DNA of 6,572 nucleotides from Syntrophobacteria bacterium (lineage in GTDB: Bacteria > Desulfobacterota > Syntrophobacteria > JARFUL01), in the NCBI GenBank assembly GCA_029289015.1, contig JARFUL010000194.1:1-6572 (forward strand). The letters run 5' to 3'. The notes below the pieces were generated by a model that saw nothing but the letters and a program-made list of their open reading frames with translations, was not told the origin of the DNA and searched no databases. Numbering within the stretch: the stretch's first letter is position 1; every line of letters starts with the position of its first letter. This document shows, one piece after another, positions 1 through 5,954 of the stretch. A program made the position numbers and the translations under genes.

Positions 1-1
1 C

Positions 2-1108
2 GCGACGTGCACCGTGGGGATGATGATGCTGGTCAGCGCGGTGGAGCTGATCACCGTGTATGTCGCGCTTGAGCTCTCGTCCTACTCGCTCTACATCCTG
101 GTGCCGCTGAGGAAGGGCGACGAGGTGGATCTTGAGGCCGCGATCAAGTATCTCCTGATAGGGGCCACCTCCTCCGTGCTGCTTTTGTTCGGCATGTCCT
201 ACATCTACGGGCTCACCCACACCACCTACATCAGCGAGCTGTACCACGTTCTCCCCCAGGTGATAGGCACCCCCGCTGCATCCGTGGGGTTCGTCTTGAT
301 GCTCGCAGGGTTCTTCTTCAAGCTCGCGGTCTTCCCGTTCCACTTCTGGGCCCCGGACGTGTACTTCGGCTCCGCGAACCAGGTCACCGCGTACATCGCG
401 ACCACGTCCAAGGTGGGAGCCATAGCGATCCTCATCCGCATGGTCTCCATAGCCACCGGGGCCGATTCAGCGTATCTGGTGGACGTCCTGGTAACGCTCT
501 CCATCGTGTCCATGACCCTGGGCAACCTGGTGGCCATCATCCAGAAGGACCTCAAGAGGATGCTCGCGTACTCCTCCATCGCGCACGCGGGATACGTGCT
601 CATAGGCATCCTCTCCATGTCCGAGAAGGGCTACGCCAGCGCGATCTTCTACGCGCTCGCGTACCTGATAATGAACTTCTCCTGCTTCATGGTGCTCACC
701 AAGGTGGCTGATGGAGGCAAGAACTTGAGGATAAGCGAGCTGGCAGGGCTCCACAAGCGGTCCCCGCTTCTAGCCATGACTCTCATGCTGGGGCTGTTCG
801 GCCTCGCGGGAATACCGCCCACCGTAGGGTTCACCGGCAAGTTCTTTCTGTTTACCGCGGCCATGGAAAAAGGTTTCTTCACCCTGGTCATCATCGGAAT
901 GATAAACGCTACCATCTCGCTCTACTACTATCTCATCGTTGTGAAAGCCGCGTACCTCCTCGAGCCGGAGGTGGAGCCTCCAGCTCTTGAGGTATGCTAC
1001 GGCATCCGGGTTCTCAGCATCGTTCTCATCGTGACTATGGTTGTTGTGGGTATGTTCCCCGCGAAGGCTTTCGACCTTGTCCTGGCCGCGGCCAAACTGC
1101 TCATCTGA
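2..1108 (+). CDS. nuoN: NADH-quinone oxidoreductase (complex I) subunit N, 5'-partial
   Basis: This is an antiporter-like membrane subunit of respiratory complex I, which couples quinone reduction to proton (or ion) translocation across the cytoplasmic membrane. The frame is open from the first bases of the window, so the true start lies upstream. 368 residues are visible against about 480-500 in the family, so roughly the first quarter is missing. The protein is almost wholly hydrophobic with repeated membrane helices. Family landmarks are the [11 protein letters not shown] stretch near the left edge, [16 protein letters not shown] (about 317-364) with the conserved membrane lysine, [17 protein letters not shown] (about 547-597) and [12 protein letters not shown] (about 811-843). 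These separate NuoN from NuoL/NuoM and from Mrp antiporters fairly well. After APDVY the usual EGAP-type residues are replaced by FGSANQ. nuoN is normally the last gene of a nuo operon; here a NuoF-like gene follows after 13 nt and is probably co-transcribed. Confidence 0.93.
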   Translation, partial: ATCTVGMMMLVSAVELITVYVALELSSYSLYILVPLRKGDEVDLEAAIKYLLIGATSSVLLLFGMSYIYGLTHTTYISELYHVLPQVIGTPAASVGFVLMLAGFFFKLAVFPFHFWAPDVYFGSANQVTAYIATTSKVGAIAILIRMVSIATGADSAYLVDVLVTLSIVSMTLGNLVAIIQKDLKRMLAYSSIAHAGYVLIGILSMSEKGYASAIFYALAYLIMNFSCFMVLTKVADGGKNLRISELAGLHKRSPLLAMTLMLGLFGLAGIPPTVGFTGKFFLFTAAMEKGFFTLVIIGMINATISLYYYLIVVKAAYLLEPEVEPPALEVCYGIRVLSIVLIVTMVVVGMFPAKAFDLVLAAAKLLI

Positions 1109-1121
1109 GGCATGTAGATAT

Positions 1122-1940
1122 ATGTACTACGACACCAAGGACATACCGGTTTTCTTCGAGGACAAAGAGGTAATCTCGCCTTTTACCCGGAAGATGGTCC
1201 CGCGGGAAGGCAAGGCCGCGCCCTCGGAGCGGGTCTTTCCGAAGACCCTGAAGCGGCCCCTGGTCACGGTCCTCAACCCCGAGTCCGAAGGGTCCCCCCA
1301 CGCGGCCGAGATCCTGAGGGACGTACGCCGGGAGATCATCAGGGCCGGGCTCGACCTGGATGTGGGGTTCATCAAGTCCGGCGGGCCCTCGCCCTACGGC
1401 AACCTGCTGGGGTTTCCCAGCCTGGGCCTCTACTATGCCGGGTTCAAGCCCAAAGACGTCACCCACATCGTGGCCGAGACCTTCCAGAGGGGCAACATCA
1501 TCGCGCCGTTGGCGCTCATGTCCCACACCAAGGCCACGGACTCGCGGTTCCTCTTCGACTCGAAGTCCGGGTTCATCGCGGCGATCGACGAGTCCCAGTG
1601 CATGGTCCGGGTGGCCCGCTACTTCGCGGACTGGGAGGAGGACGTCTCCTGCGGCATGTGCACCCCGTGTCGGGTGGGCTCCGGGCTCCTGAGGCAGTCC
1701 CTGGCCAGGCTCACCGAAGGCCGCGCGCGGGAGGAGGAGCTGGAGAAGATCAAGGAGCTCCTAGACATGCTGGTGGACACCATGTCCACTTCAACCTACT
1801 GCCAGTTCGGCATAACCACCTCCGCGCCCATTGCCTCGGCCCTCAAATACTTTGCCGAGGAGTTCGAGGCCCACGCGGAAGGCAGGTGCCCCGCGGGCGC
1901 GTGCAAACCCCTCGTCTCCCTCGAGGCCGCAAAGGGTTAG
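1122..1940 (+). CDS. NuoF-like iron-sulfur protein lacking the FMN/NADH domain
   Basis: This 272-aa protein is related to the NADH-binding subunit NuoF/HoxF/HndC but strongly reduced. Residues 46-130 resemble the thioredoxin-like [2Fe-2S] domain of those proteins (RPLVTVL, a helix, then FKPKDVTHIVAETFQRGN, matching the family's 'PEDVxxIVEEHLxxG'). That domain contains no cysteine here. Residues 150-255 match the NuoF C-terminus: FIAAIDESQCMVRVARYF, then SCGMCTPCR (C177, C180, C183) and STYCQFG (C227), the four ligands of the N3-type [4Fe-4S] cluster. The CPAGACK tail (256-262) resembles HndC-type proteins just before their ferredoxin domain, but the protein stops there. The roughly 250-residue flavin/NADH fold and the SLBB domain of full NuoF (about 420+ aa) are absent. 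The ATG at 1122 is chosen because the nuoN stop and a GAGG (1107-1110) lie just upstream; a longer in-frame reading from 1041 would overlap nuoN in another frame. Likely role (inferred): electron relay or structural cap on a complex I that does not use NADH. Residues 1-45 are unrecognised. Confidence 0.85.
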   Translation: MYYDTKDIPVFFEDKEVISPFTRKMVPREGKAAPSERVFPKTLKRPLVTVLNPESEGSPHAAEILRDVRREIIRAGLDLDVGFIKSGGPSPYGNLLGFPSLGLYYAGFKPKDVTHIVAETFQRGNIIAPLALMSHTKATDSRFLFDSKSGFIAAIDESQCMVRVARYFADWEEDVSCGMCTPCRVGSGLLRQSLARLTEGRAREEELEKIKELLDMLVDTMSTSTYCQFGITTSAPIASALKYFAEEFEAHAEGRCPAGACKPLVSLEAAKG

Positions 1941-2086
1941 CCCCCAAAGGCCCGATACATCCCCCGAGACACGAAGAACCTCTAACACCGGGATCTTGCG
2001 CGGCCGCGGGCCCTCTTGCCTCCTGGTGTTTCCCGGGCTCGAAGATATCTCCCGGCGCGCGGGGAGGTTCCCCTTGGCCATATAGA
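1941..2086. other. Intergenic region after the NuoF-like gene, no gene seen
   Basis: No convincing gene is present. The stretch holds a perfect 10-bp palindrome (CGCGGCCGCG, 1999-2008) and a short inverted repeat CTCCC/GGGAG (2049-2053 with 2062-2066) around a GC-rich loop. Neither is followed by a T-run, so neither is a good intrinsic terminator. Open frames through here on both strands have no ribosome site or recognisable protein and look like by-products of the base composition. Confidence 0.5.
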
Positions 2087-2115
2087 TTGTTAAACAGGTC
2101 TTTTTCCTTTAATAT
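2087..2115 (+). promoter_or_regulatory. Candidate sigma70-type promoter before the DNA methyltransferase
   Basis: An AT-rich island (about 2081-2125) stands out from the GC-rich surroundings. It contains TTGTTA (2087-2092), a 17-base spacer, and TAATAT (2110-2115). Each box matches the consensus at four of six positions. The -10-like box overlaps the ATG at 2114. If the promoter is real, transcription would begin near 2122 and translation would have to start at 2123 (leaderless) or further downstream. The boxes could be coincidental. Confidence 0.35.
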
Positions 2116-3040
2116 GGATAAGATGAGCAAAGCCGCGGACACAAAGAGGAAGAGGTCTCCCACCCGCACAAGCTCCTTCGGCTCCCCCGGAAGGGCGGCC
2201 CACGACTCCTCCCCCTTTTACAACAAGAGGCTCTACGAGGGGCTGCCCCCCGAGGAGGAAGCCCGGTACCTGGAGAACGAGGTTCCCCCGGAGGTGCTCG
2301 ACACGGTGCTTCTCAAGTCGTCGGAGTCCATGGACGAGCTGCCCGACAACTCGGTGCATCTCATGGTCACCTCGCCGCCCTACAACGTGGGCAAGGACTA
2401 CGACGAGGACCTGAGCCTCGACGAGTACCTGGAGTTTCTCGGCCGGGTGATGGCGGAGGTCCACCGGGTTCTCGTGCCCGGCGGCAGGGCCGCGATAAAC
2501 ATAGCCAATGTGGGCAGGAAGCCCTACATCCCCTTGAACGGCCTCATAGCCGGGCTGATGGACTCCCTGGGCTTTTTCATGCGCGGGGAGATAATCTGGA
2601 ACAAGTCCGCGAGCGCGGGCTCCTCCACCGCGTGGGGGAGCTGGCTGGCCGCGACCAACCCGACCTTGAGGGACGTGCACGAGTACATCCTGGTCTTCTC
2701 AAAGGGAGCGTTCAGGCGGGAGAACCCCCGGCACAGGGCCTCCACCGTCTCCAGGGACGAGTTTTTGGAGTTTACGAAGTCCATCTGGTCCTTTTCCACC
2801 CAGGCGGCCAGGACGGTGGGCCACCCCGCGCCCTTTCCCGTGGAGCTGCCCTACCGTCTCATCCAGCTCTTCACCTTCGAGCGCGAGGTGGTGCTCGACC
2901 CCTTCATGGGGTCCGGGCAGACCGGGATCGCGGCGCTCAAGGCAAAGAGGCGCTACGTGGGATACGAGATAGACCCGGGCTTCAAGGAGCTGGCGGACCA
3001 AAGGATCGGGGAGTTCTCCGCAGGGCTCAGCGAGGCATAG
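2114..3040 (+). CDS. Site-specific DNA methyltransferase, beta class, probably N4-cytosine
   Basis: This 308-aa protein should transfer a methyl group from S-adenosylmethionine to a base in a short DNA site. The catalytic motif IV, TSPPYN (86-91), comes first and the AdoMet-binding motif I, DPFMGSGQTG (262-271), comes near the C-terminus; this order defines the beta class. SPPY rather than DPPY favours N4-cytosine methylation. Other family features are WGSWLAATNPTLRDVHEYILVFSKG (174-198), where the target-recognition part probably begins, and HPAPFPVELPYRLI (237-250) just before motif I. Residues 5-33 are basic and Ser-rich, are probably disordered, and precede the conserved part. The start is uncertain: neither the ATG at 2114 nor the in-frame ATG at 2123 has a clear ribosome site. 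No restriction endonuclease or specificity subunit is adjacent, so this looks like an orphan or a type II enzyme with a distant partner. The recognition site cannot be read from the sequence. Confidence 0.92.
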   Translation: MDKMSKAADTKRKRSPTRTSSFGSPGRAAHDSSPFYNKRLYEGLPPEEEARYLENEVPPEVLDTVLLKSSESMDELPDNSVHLMVTSPPYNVGKDYDEDLSLDEYLEFLGRVMAEVHRVLVPGGRAAINIANVGRKPYIPLNGLIAGLMDSLGFFMRGEIIWNKSASAGSSTAWGSWLAATNPTLRDVHEYILVFSKGAFRRENPRHRASTVSRDEFLEFTKSIWSFSTQAARTVGHPAPFPVELPYRLIQLFTFEREVVLDPFMGSGQTGIAALKAKRRYVGYEIDPGFKELADQRIGEFSAGLSEA

Positions 3041-3160
3041 GGGTATGCGTGAAGTGGTTTTGGACTTCGCGGAAATGAGTTAACATAGGACCGGGGCCGA
3101 GGCGCGGCAATGTTTGGCCGCGGCCGTAAAATTAAGCAAAGGTTGCGCTGGATTAACTTC
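3041..3160. other. Intergenic region between methyltransferase and small membrane protein
   Basis: No gene is supported here. A perfect palindrome GGCCGCGGCC (3116-3125) is followed by an A/T-rich run (about 3127-3140), and TTAAC occurs twice (3080-3084 and 3153-3157). A weak -35-like TTGGAC (3060-3065) has no well-spaced -10 partner. The region probably carries the promoter for the following small genes, but no convincing one can be pointed to. Confidence 0.4.
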
Positions 3161-3167
3161 AGGAGGG
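3161..3167 (+). promoter_or_regulatory. Strong Shine-Dalgarno AGGAGGG
   Basis: AGGAGGG at 3161-3167 lies at normal spacing before the ATG at 3172. It favours that ATG over the in-frame TTG at 3169, which would be only two bases from the core, and over the later ATG at 3202, which has no such site. Confidence 0.75.
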
Positions 3168-3171
3168 GTTG

Positions 3172-3462
3172 ATGTACTACAGGAGAAAAGGCGAACGCAT
3201 CATGTTCAACGAGGAGGAGTTCTTTTCCTACATGGAAAAGAGGGTCGGCGACGTGGCGGATATCATGTCCAACGGCGTGCTTACCATACTCATTATGCTG
3301 GGCGGGTATTCCGTGCTCATGCTCAGGCTCGAGTCCAACCTCTACTTCCTCGCGGTCCTCGGGGTGCCTTTCCTCCTCAGGTATCCCATCAGGAAGTGGC
3401 TTTTCAAATACGTGATCAAGATGTTCACGGAACTTCTGGCCATAAGTGAGGGGGCTCTGTAG
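3172..3462 (+). CDS. Small membrane protein, two predicted membrane segments, unknown
   Basis: This 96-aa protein is not recognised. The N-terminal part (1-33) is charged and should be soluble: MYYRRKGERI is followed by an acidic/aromatic stretch with NEEEFFSYMEKR (13-24). A first hydrophobic segment runs about 34-51 (NGVLTILIMLGGYSVLML) and a second about 57-69 (LYFLAVLGVPFLL), joined by a short charged loop (RLES). A basic amphipathic tail, RYPIRKWLFKYVIKMF (70-85), follows. By the positive-inside rule both ends probably face the cytoplasm. The start is set by the excellent AGGAGGG upstream. The next gene begins 16 nt downstream, so the two are probably co-transcribed and may act together at the envelope. 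No catalytic motif is visible and no function is assigned. Confidence 0.8.
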   Translation: MYYRRKGERIMFNEEEFFSYMEKRVGDVADIMSNGVLTILIMLGGYSVLMLRLESNLYFLAVLGVPFLLRYPIRKWLFKYVIKMFTELLAISEGAL

Positions 3463-3478
3463 GGAGAAGAGGTGTCCT

Positions 3479-3871
3479 ATGGCTTTAAGAATCGCAGGGA
3501 GCTCGGTTGCCGCGGGCAGGTCTATGGGGTGGCTTTCAGGGTTTTCTGCGCTCTTGCTCGCGCTGTTGCTCCTCGTGTCGGCCCAGCCCCTTGAGGCCCG
3601 CTCCAGGCTCAAGGCCGTGGGCTATGTGGACGGGTACCAGCAGGCCGAGCAGGCCGCGACAGACGACCCGAACCTCACCTACAGGCACTACGTGGCCTGG
3701 GCCAGGGAGAGGCTGAAACAGCTCGAGCCCTATCCCCGCCAGTATGTGAAGGGGTTCGAGGAGGGCGCGAGGGACTTCTTCAGGAAGAGAAAGATGGACC
3801 ACACTCCCGACACGGTGGATTTCAGCCTCAGGCCCGAGGGGGCCCTCGAAGCGCTGGCCGCGGCTGAGTAG
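3479..3871 (+). CDS. Small exported protein of unknown function with a repeated YVxG motif
   Basis: This 130-aa protein is not recognised. A hydrophobic segment (about 19-35) with Arg/Gly-rich residues before it looks like a signal peptide; cleavage could follow VSA (33-35) or LEA (38-40). The roughly 90-95-residue mature part has no cysteine and is rich in Glu, Arg and aromatic residues. Two similar units 40 residues apart are visible: YVDGYQQAEQ (49-58) and YVKGFEEGAR (89-98), suggesting a duplicated helical element. The start at 3479 has AGAGG (3468-3472) at good spacing. An in-frame GTG at 3446 would overlap the previous gene, and the in-frame ATG at 3524 would give a shorter signal peptide without its basic residues. 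It lies 16 nt after the small membrane protein and 33 nt before the mutase. A periplasmic location is inferred from the signal peptide only. Confidence 0.78.
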   Translation: MALRIAGSSVAAGRSMGWLSGFSALLLALLLLVSAQPLEARSRLKAVGYVDGYQQAEQAATDDPNLTYRHYVAWARERLKQLEPYPRQYVKGFEEGARDFFRKRKMDHTPDTVDFSLRPEGALEALAAAE

Positions 3872-3890
3872 GTTTTCGGCCTTGGAACGT

Positions 3891-3898
3891 AAAGGAGG
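3891..3898 (+). promoter_or_regulatory. Shine-Dalgarno AAAGGAGG that sets a GTG start
   Basis: AAAGGAGG lies six bases before the GTG at 3905. It supports GTG as the initiation codon of the mutase, where the conserved N-terminus (GIFREYDVRG) also begins. Confidence 0.75.
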
Positions 3899-3904
3899 CG
3901 CAAG

Positions 3905-5257
3905 GTGCACATAGGAATATTTCGGGAATACGACGTCCGGGGGCTGGTGGGGGAGGAGATCTCCGACGGGGACGTGGTGCTTCTGGGCAAGACCATCGGC
4001 ACCGTGCTCGCAGGGGAGGGAAAGCGACGCATCACCCTGGGCAGGGACTGCCGCCCGAGCTCCGACGGGTACCGCGACCTCATGCTGGAGGGGCTCGTGT
4101 CCACCGGCATGGAGGTGACCGACATCGGGGTGGTGCCCACTCCCCTCTTGTACTTCTCCATCCGCCACCTGGAGAAAGAGGGCGGGGTCATGATAACCGC
4201 GAGCCACAACCCCCCGGAATACAACGGGTTCAAGGTCTGCGTGGGCTACGACACCATCCACGGGGAGAGGATCCGCGGGCTCTACCACATTGCCAAGAAG
4301 GGGGAGTTCGCGACGGGAAAGGGGTCCGTTGACAGCGCGGACATCGTGAGCCCCTACATGGATTTCGTGAAGCGCGACGTGGAGTTCAAGAACCCCCTGA
4401 GGGTGGGGCTCGACGGGGGCAACGCGGTGGGGGGGCCGGTGGCCCTGCCCCTCATAAGAGAGATGGGCATGGAGGTCTTCCCCCTCTACTGCGAGCTGGA
4501 CGGAACCTTCCCCAACCACGAGCCGGACCCCACGGTGCTCGAGAACCTCAAGGACCTCATCGCGCTGGTCCGGGACGAGTCCCTCGACGTTGGCATCGCG
4601 TTCGACGGGGACGCGGACCGCATCGGTATTGTGGACCACGCGGGGGACCCGGTATTCGGGGACAAGATTCTCCTGGTCTACGCGCGCGATATCCTCGACA
4701 GGATGCCCGGCGCGACCTTCATCTCCGAGGTGAAGTGCTCCAAGACGGTCTTCGACGACATCCGGCAAAGGGGCGGCAACGCGGTGATGTGGAAGACCGG
4801 GCATTCCCTCATAAAGGCCAAGATGAAGGATACAAAGGCTGTTCTGGCCGGCGAGATGTCCGGGCACATGTTCTTTGCGGACCGCTACTTTGGGTTCGAC
4901 GACGCGATCTACGCCGCGTGCAGGTTTTTGGAGATCCTCTCCAACACGGGCAAGTCCGTGCCCGAGCTCCTGGAAGGGCTCCCCGCGACCCACACGACCC
5001 CGGAGATAAGGGTCGAGTGCCCCGACGAGGTCAAGTTCGAGCTGGTGAAGAGGGCCGCGGACTACTTCCGCACGAGGTACGACATCATAGACATAGACGG
5101 CGTGCGCATAGAGTTCGACGACGGCTGGGGGCTGCTCAGGTCCTCCAACACCCAGCCGGTCCTGGTGATGAGGTTCGAGGCCCAGTCCGAAGAGAGGCTC
5201 AGGGAGATCAAGGAGCTCATCGAGCATAAGGTTGAGGAGCTGAAAGCGGAGTTTTAA
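3905..5257 (+). CDS. Phosphomannomutase/phosphoglucomutase (AlgC type)
   Basis: A 450-aa member of the alpha-D-phosphohexomutase family. It interconverts hexose 6-phosphate and hexose 1-phosphate in the cytoplasm through a phosphoserine and a glucose/mannose 1,6-bisphosphate intermediate, supplying sugar nucleotides for polysaccharide, LPS or glycan synthesis. All four active-site elements are present: the N-terminal FREYDVRG (6-13); the phosphoserine loop TASHNP (98-103, Ser100); the Mg-binding DGDADR (234-239); the sugar-binding loop GEMSGH (316-321); and the phosphate-binding RSSNTQP (412-418). GEMSGH rather than GEQSGH favours PMM/PGM over GlmM. The length is normal for AlgC/ManB-type enzymes. 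The GTG start is supported by AAAGGAGG. Preference for mannose or glucose cannot be read from the sequence, so no symbol is given. No sugar-nucleotide pyrophosphorylase is adjacent in this window. The two small envelope genes just upstream may be co-transcribed. Confidence 0.95.
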   Translation: MHIGIFREYDVRGLVGEEISDGDVVLLGKTIGTVLAGEGKRRITLGRDCRPSSDGYRDLMLEGLVSTGMEVTDIGVVPTPLLYFSIRHLEKEGGVMITASHNPPEYNGFKVCVGYDTIHGERIRGLYHIAKKGEFATGKGSVDSADIVSPYMDFVKRDVEFKNPLRVGLDGGNAVGGPVALPLIREMGMEVFPLYCELDGTFPNHEPDPTVLENLKDLIALVRDESLDVGIAFDGDADRIGIVDHAGDPVFGDKILLVYARDILDRMPGATFISEVKCSKTVFDDIRQRGGNAVMWKTGHSLIKAKMKDTKAVLAGEMSGHMFFADRYFGFDDAIYAACRFLEILSNTGKSVPELLEGLPATHTTPEIRVECPDEVKFELVKRAADYFRTRYDIIDIDGVRIEFDDGWGLLRSSNTQPVLVMRFEAQSEERLREIKELIEHKVEELKAEF

Positions 5258-5332
5258 CCCGTAGGCATCGGGGCCGAGTTTGGGGTTGGCAGCACCGGGG
5301 CCTGCGCTGAACCTAAGGAAAGAAGTCATATC

Positions 5333-5905
5333 ATGGATATTTTTCAGGCCATCAGGGAGAGAAGGTCGGTCCGCGGGTACCAGGACAGGCCTGCGGAGAA
5401 GGATAAGCTGGAAAGGGTCATGGAGGCCGCGACCTGGGCGCCTTCGGGCATGAACCGCCAGAACTGGTATTTCGTGGTGGTCGCGGGAAAAAAGGTCGAA
5501 GAGCTTACCGCGATCTGCGCGGGGAGCTTCGATTATATTGAACCCACCCTGAGAGAGCTCTACCCGGACAAGCCGAAGATCGTGGAGGCCACGAGGAAGT
5601 TCTTCACCAGGCTGGGCCGCGCGCCGGTGGTGATCGCCGCGTACCTTGAGCCGTATAAATACCTTACGGAAGAGACGTCCATCCAGAACGTGGCCGCGGC
5701 CATGCAGAACCTGGCCCTGGCCGCGCACGCCCAGGGGCTGGGCACCTGCTGGATGACCGGACCTGTCCACGTGGCCGCTGAGATAGACCGTTTCCTGGGC
5801 ATAGCGGACAAGAAGCTGGTCGCGGTGATGACGCTCGGCTACCCGGACGAGACCCCCAGGGTGCCGCGCCGCAGGCCCGACAGGGTATGTTTTCTCGGCC
5901 TGTAG
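5333..5905 (+). CDS. Nitroreductase-family FMN oxidoreductase
   Basis: A 190-aa flavoprotein of the nitroreductase superfamily, which uses FMN and usually NAD(P)H to reduce nitro compounds, quinones or other small acceptors, normally as a cytoplasmic homodimer. Visible motifs are MDIFQAIRERRSVR (1-14), whose RRSxR binds the FMN phosphate; APSGMNRQNW (36-45), the second flavin-contacting segment; the central helix QNVAAAMQNLALAAHAQGLGTCWM (118-141); and the terminal GYPDE (169-173), typical of the GxP turn near the flavin. The length is typical. A purine-rich AAGGAA (5315-5320) precedes the ATG by 12 bases, somewhat far. No ferredoxin domain is fused, unlike many clostridial and methanogen relatives. 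It lies 75 nt after the mutase and 49 nt before the Rossmann-kinase. The substrate is unknown; generic family names such as nfnB would be guesses. Confidence 0.92.
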   Translation: MDIFQAIRERRSVRGYQDRPAEKDKLERVMEAATWAPSGMNRQNWYFVVVAGKKVEELTAICAGSFDYIEPTLRELYPDKPKIVEATRKFFTRLGRAPVVIAAYLEPYKYLTEETSIQNVAAAMQNLALAAHAQGLGTCWMTGPVHVAAEIDRFLGIADKKLVAVMTLGYPDETPRVPRRRPDRVCFLGL

Positions 5906-5954
5906 GCCACCGCGGCACCGGCCCCCGCGCTTCGCGTAGAGGACGTCCCCACCC

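Noticed and set aside
1112..1117. ATG-TAG minimal open frame between nuoN and the NuoF-like gene
   Set aside because: A start followed directly by a stop can arise by chance, and nothing else supports a regulatory role.
1041..1121. Longer start for the NuoF-like gene inside nuoN
   Set aside because: The added 27 residues come from the nuoN coding sequence read out of frame; the ATG at 1122 follows the nuoN stop and a GAGG.
1598..2113. In-frame extension of the methyltransferase upstream to 1598
   Set aside because: It overlaps the NuoF-like gene in another frame, and the extra residues are low-complexity Arg/Gly/Pro typical of an out-of-frame reading.
3116..3125. Palindrome GGCCGCGGCC considered as an operator
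   Set aside because: Short GC-only palindromes recur by chance in this composition (a similar one is at 1999-2008), and there are no conserved flanks.
5284..5313. Imperfect hairpin GGTT-gg-CAGC / GCTGAACC before the nitroreductase, considered as a terminator or riboswitch
   Set aside because: It has a two-base bulge, a 12-base loop and no T-run, and no known riboswitch core is visible.
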